64,000 nucleotides of DNA from Rhodopseudomonas boonkerdii (lineage in GTDB: Bacteria > Pseudomonadota > Alphaproteobacteria > Rhizobiales > Xanthobacteraceae). Positions 18,532-28,293 of this stretch are shown here, one piece after another (position 1 is the stretch's first letter; each line of letters opens with the position of its first letter). A model generated the notes under the pieces. The model was not told where the DNA came from. It ran no database searches and saw nothing but the letters and a program-made list of their open reading frames with translations. Location: positions 1,488,001-1,552,000 of the forward strand of contig NZ_CP036537.1 of NCBI RefSeq assembly GCF_021184025.1. The letters are read 5' to 3'. Position numbers and translations under genes: made by a program.

Positions 18532-19695
18532 TCACTTCCCCGCCGGCGTGATCCGCAGCACGCGCCCTGACGAACTGTCCGTCAGCAGCCATAGGGCGCC
18601 ATCCGGCCCCTGCCTCACGTCGCGAATGCGCTCGCTGAGGTTCTGCAGGATGCGCTCTTCGGACGTCACGGCATTGCCGTTCAGCTGCAGGCGCACCAGA
18701 AACTGACCGGCGAGGGCACCGGTGAACAGACTGCCACGCCAGCGCGGGAAGAGGTCTCCGGTATAGAAGGCCATGCCCGATGGGGCGATCGACGGCACCC
18801 AGTATTTGACCGGCTGCTCCATGCCGGGCTTCGACGCGCTTTCATGAATCTTCGCGCCGGAATAGTCGACGCCATAGCCGATCACCGGCCATCCGTAATT
18901 CTTGCCCTTGCCGATGATATTGACCTCGTCGCCGCCGCGCGGGCCGTGCTCGATTTCCCACAGCTCGTCATTCGCGGGATTGATCGCGAGGCTCTGCGGA
19001 TTGCGATGGCCGTAGCTCCAGATCTCGGGCCGGGCACCTTCGCGGCCGATGAAGGGGTTGTCCGGTGGAGCGGTGCCGTCAGTCGTGATGCGAACGATCT
19101 TGCCGAGATGATTGGCGAGATTCTGCGCCTCGTTGCGACCGCTATAGTGCTCGCCGAGCGTGACGAAGAGATTGCTGTCGCCGGCCTGGACGATGCGGCA
19201 GCCGTAGTGGTTGCCGGTGGAGAGCGGACCCTCCTGACGGAAGATGACCTTCAGCTCGTCGAGTCGGGGGGCGGCGTCATCGACGAGTTTGGCGCGCGCG
19301 ACGGCGGTGCGGCCGCCGCTGCCGGCGCGCTCGGAATAGCAGAAGTAAATCGTGTTGTTCTGCGCAAAGCCCTTGTCGGCGATGACGTCGAGCAGGCCGC
19401 CCTGGCCGCTGGCCATCACCTCGGGGACGCCCTTGACTGCCGGAGAGAGCGGGCCCTCCGGAGCAACGATGCGCATGCGGCCCTGCCGCTCGGTGACGAG
19501 GACACGGCCTTGAGGCAGGAAGGCGAGGGCCCAGGGATAGGACAGGCCGGATGCGACGGTGTGCACCTCCAGCCGGCCGGCGGACGAGCCGAACGAGGTC
19601 GGTTCGCCGCGGCTGGTGGTGGCGATCAGGAATGTCGTCGTGACCAGGATCGCGATCGTCAGCGAGGTCGCGACCCAAACCACCGGCCTTTTCAT
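18532..19695 (-). CDS. PQQ-dependent aldose sugar dehydrogenase (soluble GDH/YliI family)
   Basis: A 387-residue predicted periplasmic beta-propeller oxidoreductase. An N-terminal signal or anchor (VVWVATSLTIAILVTTTFLI, about residues 6-25) precedes the propeller. The family signature is strong: LSYPWALAFLPQGRVLVTER, SYGHRNPQSLAINPANDELWEIEHGPRGGDEVN and NYGWPVIGYG, with the catalytic His in the first blade. Such enzymes oxidise aldoses with PQQ and Ca2+. PQQ synthesis genes are not in the window. The actual sugar is unknown. It converges on the DUF486 gene. Confidence 0.92.
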   Translation of the reverse strand: MKRPVVWVATSLTIAILVTTTFLIATTSRGEPTSFGSSAGRLEVHTVASGLSYPWALAFLPQGRVLVTERQGRMRIVAPEGPLSPAVKGVPEVMASGQGGLLDVIADKGFAQNNTIYFCYSERAGSGGRTAVARAKLVDDAAPRLDELKVIFRQEGPLSTGNHYGCRIVQAGDSNLFVTLGEHYSGRNEAQNLANHLGKIVRITTDGTAPPDNPFIGREGARPEIWSYGHRNPQSLAINPANDELWEIEHGPRGGDEVNIIGKGKNYGWPVIGYGVDYSGAKIHESASKPGMEQPVKYWVPSIAPSGMAFYTGDLFPRWRGSLFTGALAGQFLVRLQLNGNAVTSEERILQNLSERIRDVRQGPDGALWLLTDSSSGRVLRITPAGK

Positions 19696-19789
19696 CGGGC
19701 ACTCTTCATCGCGCAGGCTCCATCACGGAGGGGTGTTGACGATGCGATGTATGACGGCATCGCGATAGGGACTATGGTTTTTGCGGCGA

Positions 19790-19963
19790 TCAGAACGGCA
19801 TCGCCGACGCACTCCGGATCGACAGCACGGCGAGCGTGAGCACGACGCAGAGCGACAGGCAGCCAACCGCCAGCGATGCCGCGACGGCGTGGGTCAACCG
19901 GTTAGATGCAACGGGCGCGGGGCGTGCCTGAAATCCAACTGCCCCGCGAAGCGACCGTATCAT
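19790..19963 (-). CDS. Possible small single-pass membrane protein
   Basis: From an internal ATG the product is 57 residues (MIRSLRGAVGFQARPAPVAS...) with one clear hydrophobic segment (AVAASLAVGCLSLCVVLTLAVL) near the C terminus. The open frame extends 22 codons further upstream. There is no recognised family. The hydrophobic stretch and the otherwise empty 400-base gap support coding, but evidence is thin. Confidence 0.35.
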   Translation of the reverse strand: MIRSLRGAVGFQARPAPVASNRLTHAVAASLAVGCLSLCVVLTLAVLSIRSASAMPF

Positions 19964-20103
19964 GGCCGTAAATCCTTCAAATCGCGGACGAATCAGCCGC
20001 GTACTAAAATTCAGGGTGCTCGCGGGCAAGATTGCGGCGCAAAACGCGGCAACTGTGGCGGGACGGTGGCTTTTCAGCCTTTTGTGCTCACGACTATGCG
20101 AGT

Positions 20104-20757
20104 TTAGGCCCCGGCGATAACGTCGATGGTATCATATTCCGACGATGTTGGATGCCAATCCATGGCGACGAAGCCGGACTGCTGCTCCACATGGCGTAAC
20201 CAGCGGCGCACCGACGGGAAGCTGGACAGGTCGAAGTCACATTGCTCGGCCACATGCGTGTAGGCGTAGAGCGCGATATCGGCGACGGTGAGCTGGTTGG
20301 CGGCGAAGAATTCATGGGTCTTGAGGTGATTTTCCATCACCTGCAAGGCCGCATAGCCGCGCTCCATCCAGTCGTCGAGCGCATGGGTCTGCAGCTCGCG
20401 GCCGCCGCGCACCAGGCACAGCCAGAAATAGGCGGCGCCGAGATTGGGCTCCAGCGCATGCTGTTCGAAGAACATCCACTGCAGCGCTTCGGCGCGGTCC
20501 ATGCGCGATTCCGGCGCCAGCGGCGTACCGACCGCGACATACCAGAGGATGGCGTTGGATTCGGCGAGATAGCGGCCCTCGGCGATTTCCAGCAGCGGCA
20601 CCTGGCCGCTCGGATTCTTGGCGAGGAATTCCGGTGTCCGGCTCTCGCCCCGCAGAATGTCCACCTCGATCGCGCGATATGGCGCATCGATGAATGCCAG
20701 CGCAAGGCGGACCTTGTAGCTGTTGCCGGAGCGCTGCATCGAATAGAGCTTGTACAT
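20104..20757 (-). CDS. Glutathione S-transferase family protein
   Basis: This 217-residue protein has a thioredoxin-like N-terminal domain (MYKLYSMQRSGNSYKVRLAL, with the likely catalytic Ser near residue 10), NPSGQVPLLEI at about 49-59, the glutathione-binding ESNAILWYVA, and a helical C-terminal domain with ANQLTVADIALYAYTHVAEQ (the N-capping box and hydrophobic staple typical of GSTs). It is cytosolic. Substrate unknown. It is the third GST-fold gene in the window and is not near the other two. Upstream is a 177-base gap to the GT87 gene on the same strand. Confidence 0.9.
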   Translation of the reverse strand: MYKLYSMQRSGNSYKVRLALAFIDAPYRAIEVDILRGESRTPEFLAKNPSGQVPLLEIAEGRYLAESNAILWYVAVGTPLAPESRMDRAEALQWMFFEQHALEPNLGAAYFWLCLVRGGRELQTHALDDWMERGYAALQVMENHLKTHEFFAANQLTVADIALYAYTHVAEQCDFDLSSFPSVRRWLRHVEQQSGFVAMDWHPTSSEYDTIDVIAGA

Positions 20758-20934
20758 TCGCCGGGGTCGATCTTTCAGGTGATGCGGGGCGGCGACCTCA
20801 GCGTCGCATTGCGCCTAGACAATGATGCCGCAAGGAGGCGCTCGCAAGAGCCGGACACTGGAAAAAGTCGAAAACCACCAAGGACTTTTGACATCCGGCA
20901 AATTGAATCTGTGCAGCCCCGCCGATGTGGAAGA

Positions 20935-22167
20935 TCACGTCGCTGCGAGATCGCCGTGATGGTGCGATGCGCTGAGATCGAGGACAGCGCGCCAGATCAC
21001 GATCAGATAGAGCGCGATCATTGTGAGGAGGCCGAGAGGCAGGTGGATGAGGCCGGCCATACTGCGCGTCAGCAGCGGGGCGATCCAGGCAATAGCGAGG
21101 ATGGTGATTTCGTAGCGCCTGAAGCCGTGCGTGAGGCCGTGCCGGGTGAACCAGGCGATAGTGATCGCCAGCACGACGAGGTCGTAGTCGAGGACATAGG
21201 GCGTCGCGAGCAGGCTTGCGATCGCCAGCGCCGCGGCTTTCAGTGCAAAGGCGGCGTTGCTGCGCCACAGCCAGATCAGGCTTACTGCGAGGCTTGCGGC
21301 GAGCAGGCCCTGCGCAGCGTAAGCGAGCGGAAGGTCCGCTCCCCACATCCGCGCCGCCGAGAAGATCGACTGGATCTTCGCCCAGCCGGTGCCGCCTTGC
21401 TCGAGCACGACGTCGCGTGTGAAAGCGGTCGATGCCATGAAAGCATGCCAAATTCCGGTGCCGAGCATCATGGTGCTGATCGCGACGAGCGCGAGCACCG
21501 TGAGCGCCGCGCCAGCAATACTGCGCCAGTGTCCACCGGCCATGAATGCGAGGGGGATCAGCACGCCGAATTGCGGTTTGTAGGCGATCAGGCCGATCAG
21601 GATGCCGGCAACCCATGGGCGTCGATGAAGTTGCAGCAAGGCGCCGCCAAGTAATGCGGTGGTGAGAAAGCCGTTATGGCCGTGGCCGACATTGATGAAG
21701 ACGGCGGGGAAGGCGGATGCGACGAGCAGCGTCTCACGGCGTGGCAGGATTGCAACCATCGCAGCGCAGTAGGCGATGAAACCCGCGACCTGCCAGAGTG
21801 CCAGACCCCAGAGATAGGGGACCGCAGCCACCAATGCGGCGATGGCGAGGAAGAAGGGCGGATAGTGCCAGCCATAGAATGGCACGTCGCGGCCGCCAAA
21901 CACGGCGATTTCGGCTGCATGCTGCAGCGGCGGATCATAGGCATCAGCGGCCTTGCTCTGCCGGACGAGTGTGCCGGCGGCATAGACATTGGAGAAGTCG
22001 GTGCCGAGCGGCTTGCCGTTGCGGTCGATTGCGCCATCTGCAAGCGCAACCCATGCCGCGATGGCCAGTACGGCCAGCGCAAGCACGATCGCGCTATAGA
22101 TGCGGATGCGTTCCGCGGTGAGCCAGGCGCCGCTCTCGATCTGTTGCCGGATACCGGACATTTTCAC
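20935..22167 (-). CDS. GT87 (DUF2029) family membrane glycosyltransferase
   Basis: A 410-residue polytopic membrane protein with about ten hydrophobic segments. The N-terminal loop GTDFSNVYAAG followed by YGWHYPPFFLAIAAL and the later GLIAYKPQFGVLIPLAF are hallmarks of the GT87/DUF2029 family, polyprenyl-phosphate-sugar dependent (mannosyl)transferases that act on the periplasmic face of the membrane. The acceptor is unknown. The frame opens at a GTG (22167) with an ATG two codons later (22161); both are plausible. It is divergent from aspartate aminotransferase. Confidence 0.88.
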   Translation of the reverse strand: MKMSGIRQQIESGAWLTAERIRIYSAIVLALAVLAIAAWVALADGAIDRNGKPLGTDFSNVYAAGTLVRQSKAADAYDPPLQHAAEIAVFGGRDVPFYGWHYPPFFLAIAALVAAVPYLWGLALWQVAGFIAYCAAMVAILPRRETLLVASAFPAVFINVGHGHNGFLTTALLGGALLQLHRRPWVAGILIGLIAYKPQFGVLIPLAFMAGGHWRSIAGAALTVLALVAISTMMLGTGIWHAFMASTAFTRDVVLEQGGTGWAKIQSIFSAARMWGADLPLAYAAQGLLAASLAVSLIWLWRSNAAFALKAAALAIASLLATPYVLDYDLVVLAITIAWFTRHGLTHGFRRYEITILAIAWIAPLLTRSMAGLIHLPLGLLTMIALYLIVIWRAVLDLSASHHHGDLAAT

Positions 22168-22319
22168 TCGAAATCGTCGTTGGCGGCTGCCAGCTGACCT
22201 ATCACGCTCACTTTAAATTTCCCTGAAATTGCATGGCTTCCAGATGCGTTTCCAGCCCAACCGCCTTGCGATGCAAGGTCGCACGCACTAGGGTGCGCCG
22301 ATCCCGAGCAGGATCGTAA

Positions 22320-23573
<1,254 letters not shown>

Positions 23574-23580
23574 CACACAG

Positions 23581-23614
23581 GCCTCGAAACTTTTGACAGT
23601 TTCGAGGCTTTATT
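23581..23614 (+). terminator. Intrinsic terminator after aatA
   Basis: GCCTCGAAAC (23581-23590) pairs perfectly with GTTTCGAGGC (23599-23608) around an 8-base loop, followed by TTTATT. It lies immediately after the aminotransferase stop. Confidence 0.88.
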
Positions 23615-23692
23615 CGGGAAGCGCCATGTTTTCGACACGGCGCTTCCTTCTTGTTCCCCGCACTATCAAAACCCCAGAGTGGAGTTAAGACT

Positions 23693-24208
23693 ATGCGACT
23701 TTCCAAGATGTTCGGCCTCTCGGCCGTGGCGCTCGCGGCGTCGGTTGCGACCGCGAACGCCCAGCAGCCTCCGCGCGTACAGGCTGGCGTGCTCGAGTGC
23801 CGTGGCGGCCAGAACGTCGGCTTCGTGCTCGGCTCGAATGCGACGCTGCAGTGCGTCTTCCAGGGCGCCGGTGGCCGTCCGGAAGGTTACGTCGCCAACA
23901 TCCGTCGTTTCGGCGTTGACCTCGGCTTCACCGACAACACCACCGTGCAGTGGGCGATCTTCGCGCCGTCCGTACGCGTGCCGCGCGGTGCGCTCGCCGG
24001 CAACTACGGCGGTGTCGGTTCGAACGCGGCGGTCGGTGTCGGCTTCGGCGGCAACTTCCTCGTTGGCGGTCCGGGCAACGCCTATGGTCTGCAGCCGGTC
24101 AGCGTTCAGGGGCAGGTCGGCCTGAACGTCGCTGCCGGTATCGTGCAGGTCGAGCTGACGCCTGCCGCGCCGCAGCGCCGCGCGCGTCGTCATCATCGTC
24201 ACCACTAA
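23693..24208 (+). CDS. DUF992 exported protein (paralogue 1)
   Basis: From the ATG at 23693 (GGAG eight bases upstream) the product is 171 residues with a Sec signal (MRLSKMFGLSAVALAASVAT, cleavage near ANA-QQ). The mature part is a DUF992 domain: GVLECRGG, a second Cys in LQCVF, IRRFGVDLGFTDN and WAIFAP, and a glycine-rich middle that looks like beta-strand repeats. The C terminus is very basic (RRARRHHRHH). A second DUF992 gene lies about 165 bases downstream. The role is unknown; it is likely periplasmic or surface-located. Terminators flank it on both sides. Confidence 0.9.
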   Translation: MRLSKMFGLSAVALAASVATANAQQPPRVQAGVLECRGGQNVGFVLGSNATLQCVFQGAGGRPEGYVANIRRFGVDLGFTDNTTVQWAIFAPSVRVPRGALAGNYGGVGSNAAVGVGFGGNFLVGGPGNAYGLQPVSVQGQVGLNVAAGIVQVELTPAAPQRRARRHHRHH

Positions 24209-24244
24209 TCGCTGTCGATCGTTCAACGATCGGCAAGGTTAACG

Positions 24245-24275
24245 AAAGGGCTCGCGCAAGCGGGCCCTTTTTGTT
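24245..24275 (+). terminator. Intrinsic terminator between the DUF992 genes
   Basis: AGGGCTCGC (24247-24255), loop GCAA, GCGGGCCCT (24260-24268), then TTTT. One G-U pair in a 9-bp stem. It separates the two DUF992 genes into different transcripts. Confidence 0.9.
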
Positions 24276-24373
24276 GTATCGGGCGCGCGTTGGTCCGCTG
24301 TCATTAGGTGGTGTCATTGGCTATGGATAGTGGATCGACATCCTCGCTTCCGTTCATGACCCGGAGACCATCG

Positions 24374-24850
24374 ATGATCCGCCTGTCCGCGCTTCTTCTC
24401 GGCATTGCCACCACTGCTGTTCTTTCCGCATCGCAGGCGCAATCGCAGCAGGGTGTGCAGCTCGGCGTGCTGAATTGCCGTGGCGGTGCCAGCACAGGTT
24501 TCGTCGTCGGCTCGGTGACCAATCTCGGTTGCGTGCTCACCGGCACCGGCCGGCCAGACCAGCCTTATGTGGCGACTATCCGCAAGGTCGGTCTCGATCT
24601 CGGCATCACCGAACAGACCGCGCTGTCCTGGGCGGTGTTCGCGCCGGTGAATTATACTGGCCCCGGCGACATCTCGGGCAACTATGCGGGCGCGCAGAGC
24701 AGCGCGTCGATCGGTGTCGGTGTTGGCGCCAATGTTCTCGTCGGCGGTTCGCAGAATGCGATCTCGCTGCAGCCGCTGAGCCTCCAGGGCTCGGTCGGGC
24801 TGAATGTTGCTGCGGGTCTGCAGAGCCTGGAGCTGCGCCCGGGGCGTTGA
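24374..24850 (+). CDS. DUF992 exported protein (paralogue 2)
   Basis: The 158-residue product starts at ATG 24374, seven bases after GGAG; ATGs at 24308 and 24356 are in frame but poorly placed. It has a signal peptide (MIRLSALLLGIATTAVLSAS) and the same DUF992 pattern as its neighbour: GVLNCRGGASTGFVVGS, a second Cys, IRKVGLDLGITEQT, WAVFAP, then the glycine-rich region and GSVGLNVAAGLQSLEL. It lacks the basic His/Arg tail of paralogue 1. The two genes are a tandem duplication. Function unknown. Confidence 0.88.
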   Translation: MIRLSALLLGIATTAVLSASQAQSQQGVQLGVLNCRGGASTGFVVGSVTNLGCVLTGTGRPDQPYVATIRKVGLDLGITEQTALSWAVFAPVNYTGPGDISGNYAGAQSSASIGVGVGANVLVGGSQNAISLQPLSLQGSVGLNVAAGLQSLELRPGR

Positions 24851-24885
24851 TCCCGGCCGTCGAGCGGATTGGCTAACGTTCGCGC

Positions 24886-24997
24886 GAGGCGACTGCTGAT
24901 AAACTCGGCGTCATCGGCCGTTCTTCGTTCCGCGCACTCCGCTGGTGGATGATGGCTTCCGCCCTCGCTCTTCGAGCGTTGGCGGACAAGTCGCCTC
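24886..24997. repeat. Degenerate palindromic repeat
   Basis: GAGGCGACT (24886-24894) and AGTCGCCTC (24989-24997) form perfect inverted ends, and the internal stretch TGATAAACTCGGCGTCATC resembles TGATAAACTTCGCGTCATCC in the element at 16089-16211. This is probably a decayed member of the same family, sitting between a DUF992 gene and the EF-G-like gene. Confidence 0.55.
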
Positions 24998-25121
24998 ATC
25001 CGTCCTTCGGCTGCGTGCGCCGCAGCGCAGCGACGTTTTCGACTTGCCAAATTTACGAACCGGGCGGAGCATCCCTGCGCCGACCCAATCACGGGCCGAG
25101 CTCCAGATCAGGAGGCGGCGT

Positions 25122-27182
25122 ATGGGACAAGACCTGAGAAGTCCCCCAATCCCTTTTAAACCTGGTGGTCCACGGTGTATTGCACTCGTGGGCCCTTTCC
25201 AGAGCGGGAAAACCACACTTCTTGAAGCGATTTTGGCGCGAACCGGGTCGATCCCGAAAGCCGGGACTGTCGAGGCTGGTACGACCGTCGGCGATGCGAG
25301 CGCCGAAGCCCGGGCACACAAGATGGGTGTCGGTCTCACCTCCGTGACGACCAGTTTCATGGGCGATCACTACACCTTTATCGATTGCCCAGGCTCCGTC
25401 GAATTCGTGCAGGACATGCGCGCGGCGCTGCCGGCGGTCGACGCCGCCGTGGTGGTCTGCGAGGCCGACGAGCGCAAGCTGCCGCAATTGCAACTTATTC
25501 TGCGCGAGCTCGAAGACCTGGGCATTCCGCGCTTCCTGTTTCTCAACAAGATCGATCGCGCCCACAAGCGCGTGCGCGAGACGCTGGCGACGTTGCAGCC
25601 GGCTTCGCGTGTGCCACTGGTGCTGCGACAGATCCCGATCTGGAACGGCGATCTCGTTGCCGGCTTCGTCGATCTCGCGCTGGAGCGCGCATTCGTCTAT
25701 CGCGAACACAAGGCTTCCGAAGTCGTTGCGCTGGATGGCGGCAATCTCGATCGCGAGAAGGAAGCACGCTTCTCGATGCTGGAGAAACTTGCCGATCACG
25801 ACGATGCCTTGATGGAGCAGTTGCTCGACGACATCGTGCCGCCGGCCGATGCTATATTCGACGATCTCGCCCGCGAGCTGCGCGAGGGGGTGATCTGTCC
25901 TGTGCTGATCGGTTCGGCGATCCGCGAGAACGGCGTGTTGCGGCTGATGAAGGCGCTGCGCCATGAAGCGCCGGATGTTCGCGCGACTGCGAAGCGCCTC
26001 GGAGTGGCGAGCGGGGATGCGCTGGCCTACATCTTCAAGACCAGTCATCTCCAGCATGGCGGCAAGCTGTCTTACGCGCGCGTGCTGCAGGGACGCATCG
26101 AGGACGGTGCGATGATCGTCGCCTCAACGGGCGAGGGCGCGCGCGTGTCCGGCATTTTCAGCCTGACGCCAACGAGCGAGAAGCGCTCCAGCGCCGAAGC
26201 TGGCGACGCCATTGCGCTGGGCAAGCTCGATCCCGTCAAAACCGGGGATATGTTTGCCGTCGGAAAGGCCGCACCCGAAATCCTGCATTTCGGCGAGCCG
26301 CTATCGCCGGTGCTGGCAGTGGCGCTGGCATCGATCGATCGAAAGGACGACGTCAAGCTCGGGCAGGCCCTGCAGCGGCTGACGGAGGAAGATCCGTCGC
26401 TGACGGCCGTCAACGATCCGCAGAGTCAGGGCGTCGTGCTATGGGGGCAGGGCGAGATGCATCTGCGCGTCGCCATGGAGCGGCTGCGCGACCGGTTCGG
26501 TATCAATGTGAAATCGCATCCTCCCGCAATCGGCTATCGGGAGACCATCCGTAAGCCGATCACGCAACGCGGCCGGCACAAGAAGCAGTCCGGCGGCCAC
26601 GGCCAGTTCGGCGATGTCGTGCTGGAGATCGGTCCGCAATCGCGGGGTGAGGGGTTTGCATTTCGGGAAAAGGTGGTCGGCGGTGCCGTGCCGCGTAACT
26701 ACATTCCCGCGGTGGAGGAAGGCGTCATCGACGGCCTCACGCGCGGGCCGCTCGGCTTCCCGGTCGTGGATGTCAGGGTGACGCTCACGGACGGCTCCTA
26801 TCACAGCGTCGATTCGTCGGATCAGGCGTTTCGAACGGCGGCACGCATTGGCGTCAGTGAGGCTCTGCCGCAATGCCAGCCGGTGCTGCTGGAGCCGATC
26901 CATGCGGTGGAGATCGTCTGCCCCAGCGAGGCAACCGCGAAGGTCAATGCCATTCTCTCCGGCCGGCGAGGGCAGATCCTCGGCTTCGACACCCGCGAGG
27001 GCTGGACGGGATGGGATGTGGTCCGCGCGCAGTTGCCCGAGGCAGAGATCGGCGATCTCATCGTCGAGCTCCGCTCCGCAACTGCAGGCGCCGGCAGTTT
27101 CACCCGCAGCTTTGACCATATGGCCGAAGTGAACGGCCGAACGGCCGATCAGATCGTTGCCGCGCATCGGGTGGCGGCTTAG
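25122..27182 (+). CDS. Divergent EF-G-like translational GTPase
   Basis: From ATG 25122 (GGAGG six bases upstream) the protein is 686 residues with the five-domain EF-G layout: G domain, domain II, domain III (GQGEMHLRVAMERLRDRFG), domain IV (RGRHKKQSGGHGQFGDV) and domain V (EPIHAVEIVCPSEATAKVNAIL). The G domain is atypical: G1 is GPFQSGKT (24-31) rather than AHIDAGKT, the RGITI switch I sequence is replaced by GVGLTSV, and G3 is DCPGS (88-92) in place of DTPGH, removing the catalytic His. NKID is kept. It is a paralogue, not the housekeeping fusA. A kinase-like gene follows 12 bases later. Confidence 0.88.
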   Translation: MGQDLRSPPIPFKPGGPRCIALVGPFQSGKTTLLEAILARTGSIPKAGTVEAGTTVGDASAEARAHKMGVGLTSVTTSFMGDHYTFIDCPGSVEFVQDMRAALPAVDAAVVVCEADERKLPQLQLILRELEDLGIPRFLFLNKIDRAHKRVRETLATLQPASRVPLVLRQIPIWNGDLVAGFVDLALERAFVYREHKASEVVALDGGNLDREKEARFSMLEKLADHDDALMEQLLDDIVPPADAIFDDLARELREGVICPVLIGSAIRENGVLRLMKALRHEAPDVRATAKRLGVASGDALAYIFKTSHLQHGGKLSYARVLQGRIEDGAMIVASTGEGARVSGIFSLTPTSEKRSSAEAGDAIALGKLDPVKTGDMFAVGKAAPEILHFGEPLSPVLAVALASIDRKDDVKLGQALQRLTEEDPSLTAVNDPQSQGVVLWGQGEMHLRVAMERLRDRFGINVKSHPPAIGYRETIRKPITQRGRHKKQSGGHGQFGDVVLEIGPQSRGEGFAFREKVVGGAVPRNYIPAVEEGVIDGLTRGPLGFPVVDVRVTLTDGSYHSVDSSDQAFRTAARIGVSEALPQCQPVLLEPIHAVEIVCPSEATAKVNAILSGRRGQILGFDTREGWTGWDVVRAQLPEAEIGDLIVELRSATAGAGSFTRSFDHMAEVNGRTADQIVAAHRVAA

Positions 27183-27194
27183 TCACGTGAGCCG

Positions 27195-27728
27195 ATGAGC
27201 GCTGAACCTGCGAGTCTTGTTACGAATCTCGGGCCGCGCATTGCCGTCATTGGCAATAGCGGCTCGGGGAAGAGCGCCTTGGCGCGGCGACTGGAACGCC
27301 GCATCGGCGGCACCTGGACCGATCTCGATGATATCCACTGGCTGGACAAAGTTGGTGTGAAACGGGACGAGAAGGAAGCCAAGGAGCTGGTTGTCGCCCT
27401 TGCGGCAAAGCCTCACTGGATCATCGAAGGCGTTTATGGCTGGTTGGCCGAAGCGGCGTTGCCGCGCGCCACGGCGTTGATCTGGCTCGATATGAGTCCG
27501 CAGGTCTGCCGTGACAGTCTCGCCGCGCGTGGTCCTTGGCGTGGCGCAACAGCAGAGCAGCATGCCGACCTTATCGGATGGGCGGAGAACTACTGGCAGC
27601 GAACGACGTCCACATCCCATGCCGGGCATCTGGCGTTGTTTACGCAATTCCCGAACATGAAGATCAGGTTCGGTGATCGAGCCGCCGTTGACGATTTCGT
27701 CGCGAAGCTAGGCAGGGTCAGTCCGTAG
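27195..27728 (+). CDS. P-loop NTPase, adenylate-kinase-like
   Basis: A 177-residue protein with a Walker A motif (VIGNSGSGKSALARRL, about 18-33), followed by TDLDDIHWLDK and WIIEGVYGWLAEAALPRATALIWLDM, which resembles the small kinase-like proteins annotated as adenylate kinase-like or FlaR-like. A lid/Arg region (CRDSLAARGPWRG) follows. It starts 12 bases after the EF-G-like stop, so the two are probably co-transcribed. The phosphate acceptor is unknown. Confidence 0.82.
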   Translation: MSAEPASLVTNLGPRIAVIGNSGSGKSALARRLERRIGGTWTDLDDIHWLDKVGVKRDEKEAKELVVALAAKPHWIIEGVYGWLAEAALPRATALIWLDMSPQVCRDSLAARGPWRGATAEQHADLIGWAENYWQRTTSTSHAGHLALFTQFPNMKIRFGDRAAVDDFVAKLGRVSP

Positions 27729-27883
27729 GCGCACGTTTTCAGGTCGCCGCAGATTGTCTGGCTATCCCGAACACGCCTTGCCCTCAGTAGAGACGGTTCA
27801 GAAAAATGCTGACGTCGCGACGTGACCCTGCGCTCGCCTGCGCGCCGGACAGGTGGGCGGACAGTATCGGTTCCAAGGGCTCG

Positions 27884-27935
27884 ATGATATTTTATACATC
27901 ATTGAAGCAGTTTCATATTTGATATAAGACTCTCT
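27884..27935 (+). promoter_or_regulatory. Candidate AT-rich promoter/operator for the XRE gene
   Basis: In an otherwise GC-rich sequence this stretch is strikingly AT-rich. It contains an imperfect palindrome, ATGAT-N9-ATCAT (27884-27902), and then TTGAAG with TATAAG 15 bases further on, resembling -35 and -10 boxes. The site lies about 50 bases before the XRE start, so autoregulation is possible. Evidence is sequence resemblance only. Confidence 0.35.
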
Positions 27936-27951
27936 AAACAGGAAGATTAGC

Positions 27952-28239
27952 TTGATCACATCGTTTCAGATGCGCGCGGCGCGGGCGTTGTTGGGGATCG
28001 ATCAGAAGCGGCTGGCGGAACTGGCCGGCGTTTCGCTGCCGACCATTCAGCGCATGGAAGCGAGTGACGGCAATGTCAGGGGCGTAGTGGACTCGCTGAT
28101 CAAGGTCGTCGATGCCCTGGATCGCTCAGGCGTCGATCTGATCGGCGAGAACGTTCGCAGCGATTCCGGCGGACGAGGGGTGAGGCTGAAACAGCCCGGT
28201 CCACCGCCAAAATTTGAAGAGCCGAAGCTGACGGATTGA
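27952..28239 (+). CDS. XRE-family helix-turn-helix regulator
   Basis: The 95-residue protein carries a Cro/CI-type HTH at the N terminus: MRAARALLGIDQKRLAELAG and VSLPTIQRMEASDG. The tail is unstructured and Pro/Lys rich. A TTG start at 27952 is preferred because AGGAAG lies at the right distance and the first residues (MITSFQMRAARALLG) are typical of this family; an ATG six codons later is the alternative. The gene is 54 bases upstream of a SulP transporter on the same strand, so it may regulate, or be co-transcribed with, that transporter. Confidence 0.88.
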   Translation: MITSFQMRAARALLGIDQKRLAELAGVSLPTIQRMEASDGNVRGVVDSLIKVVDALDRSGVDLIGENVRSDSGGRGVRLKQPGPPPKFEEPKLTD

Positions 28240-28293
28240 GAACGGGCCGCGGCCTCCATCGAGTGCCGTGGGGGTGACGGGGGCGAGTCGGGA

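Noticed and set aside
20242..21654. Open frame of 470 codons on the plus strand over the GST and GT87 genes
   Set aside because: It spans two real minus-strand genes and the gap between them, and the translation has no fold-like pattern.
24945..25121. Extended N terminus for the EF-G-like protein
   Set aside because: The extra 59 codons run through a decayed repeat, and the ATG at 25122 has a strong ribosome binding site.
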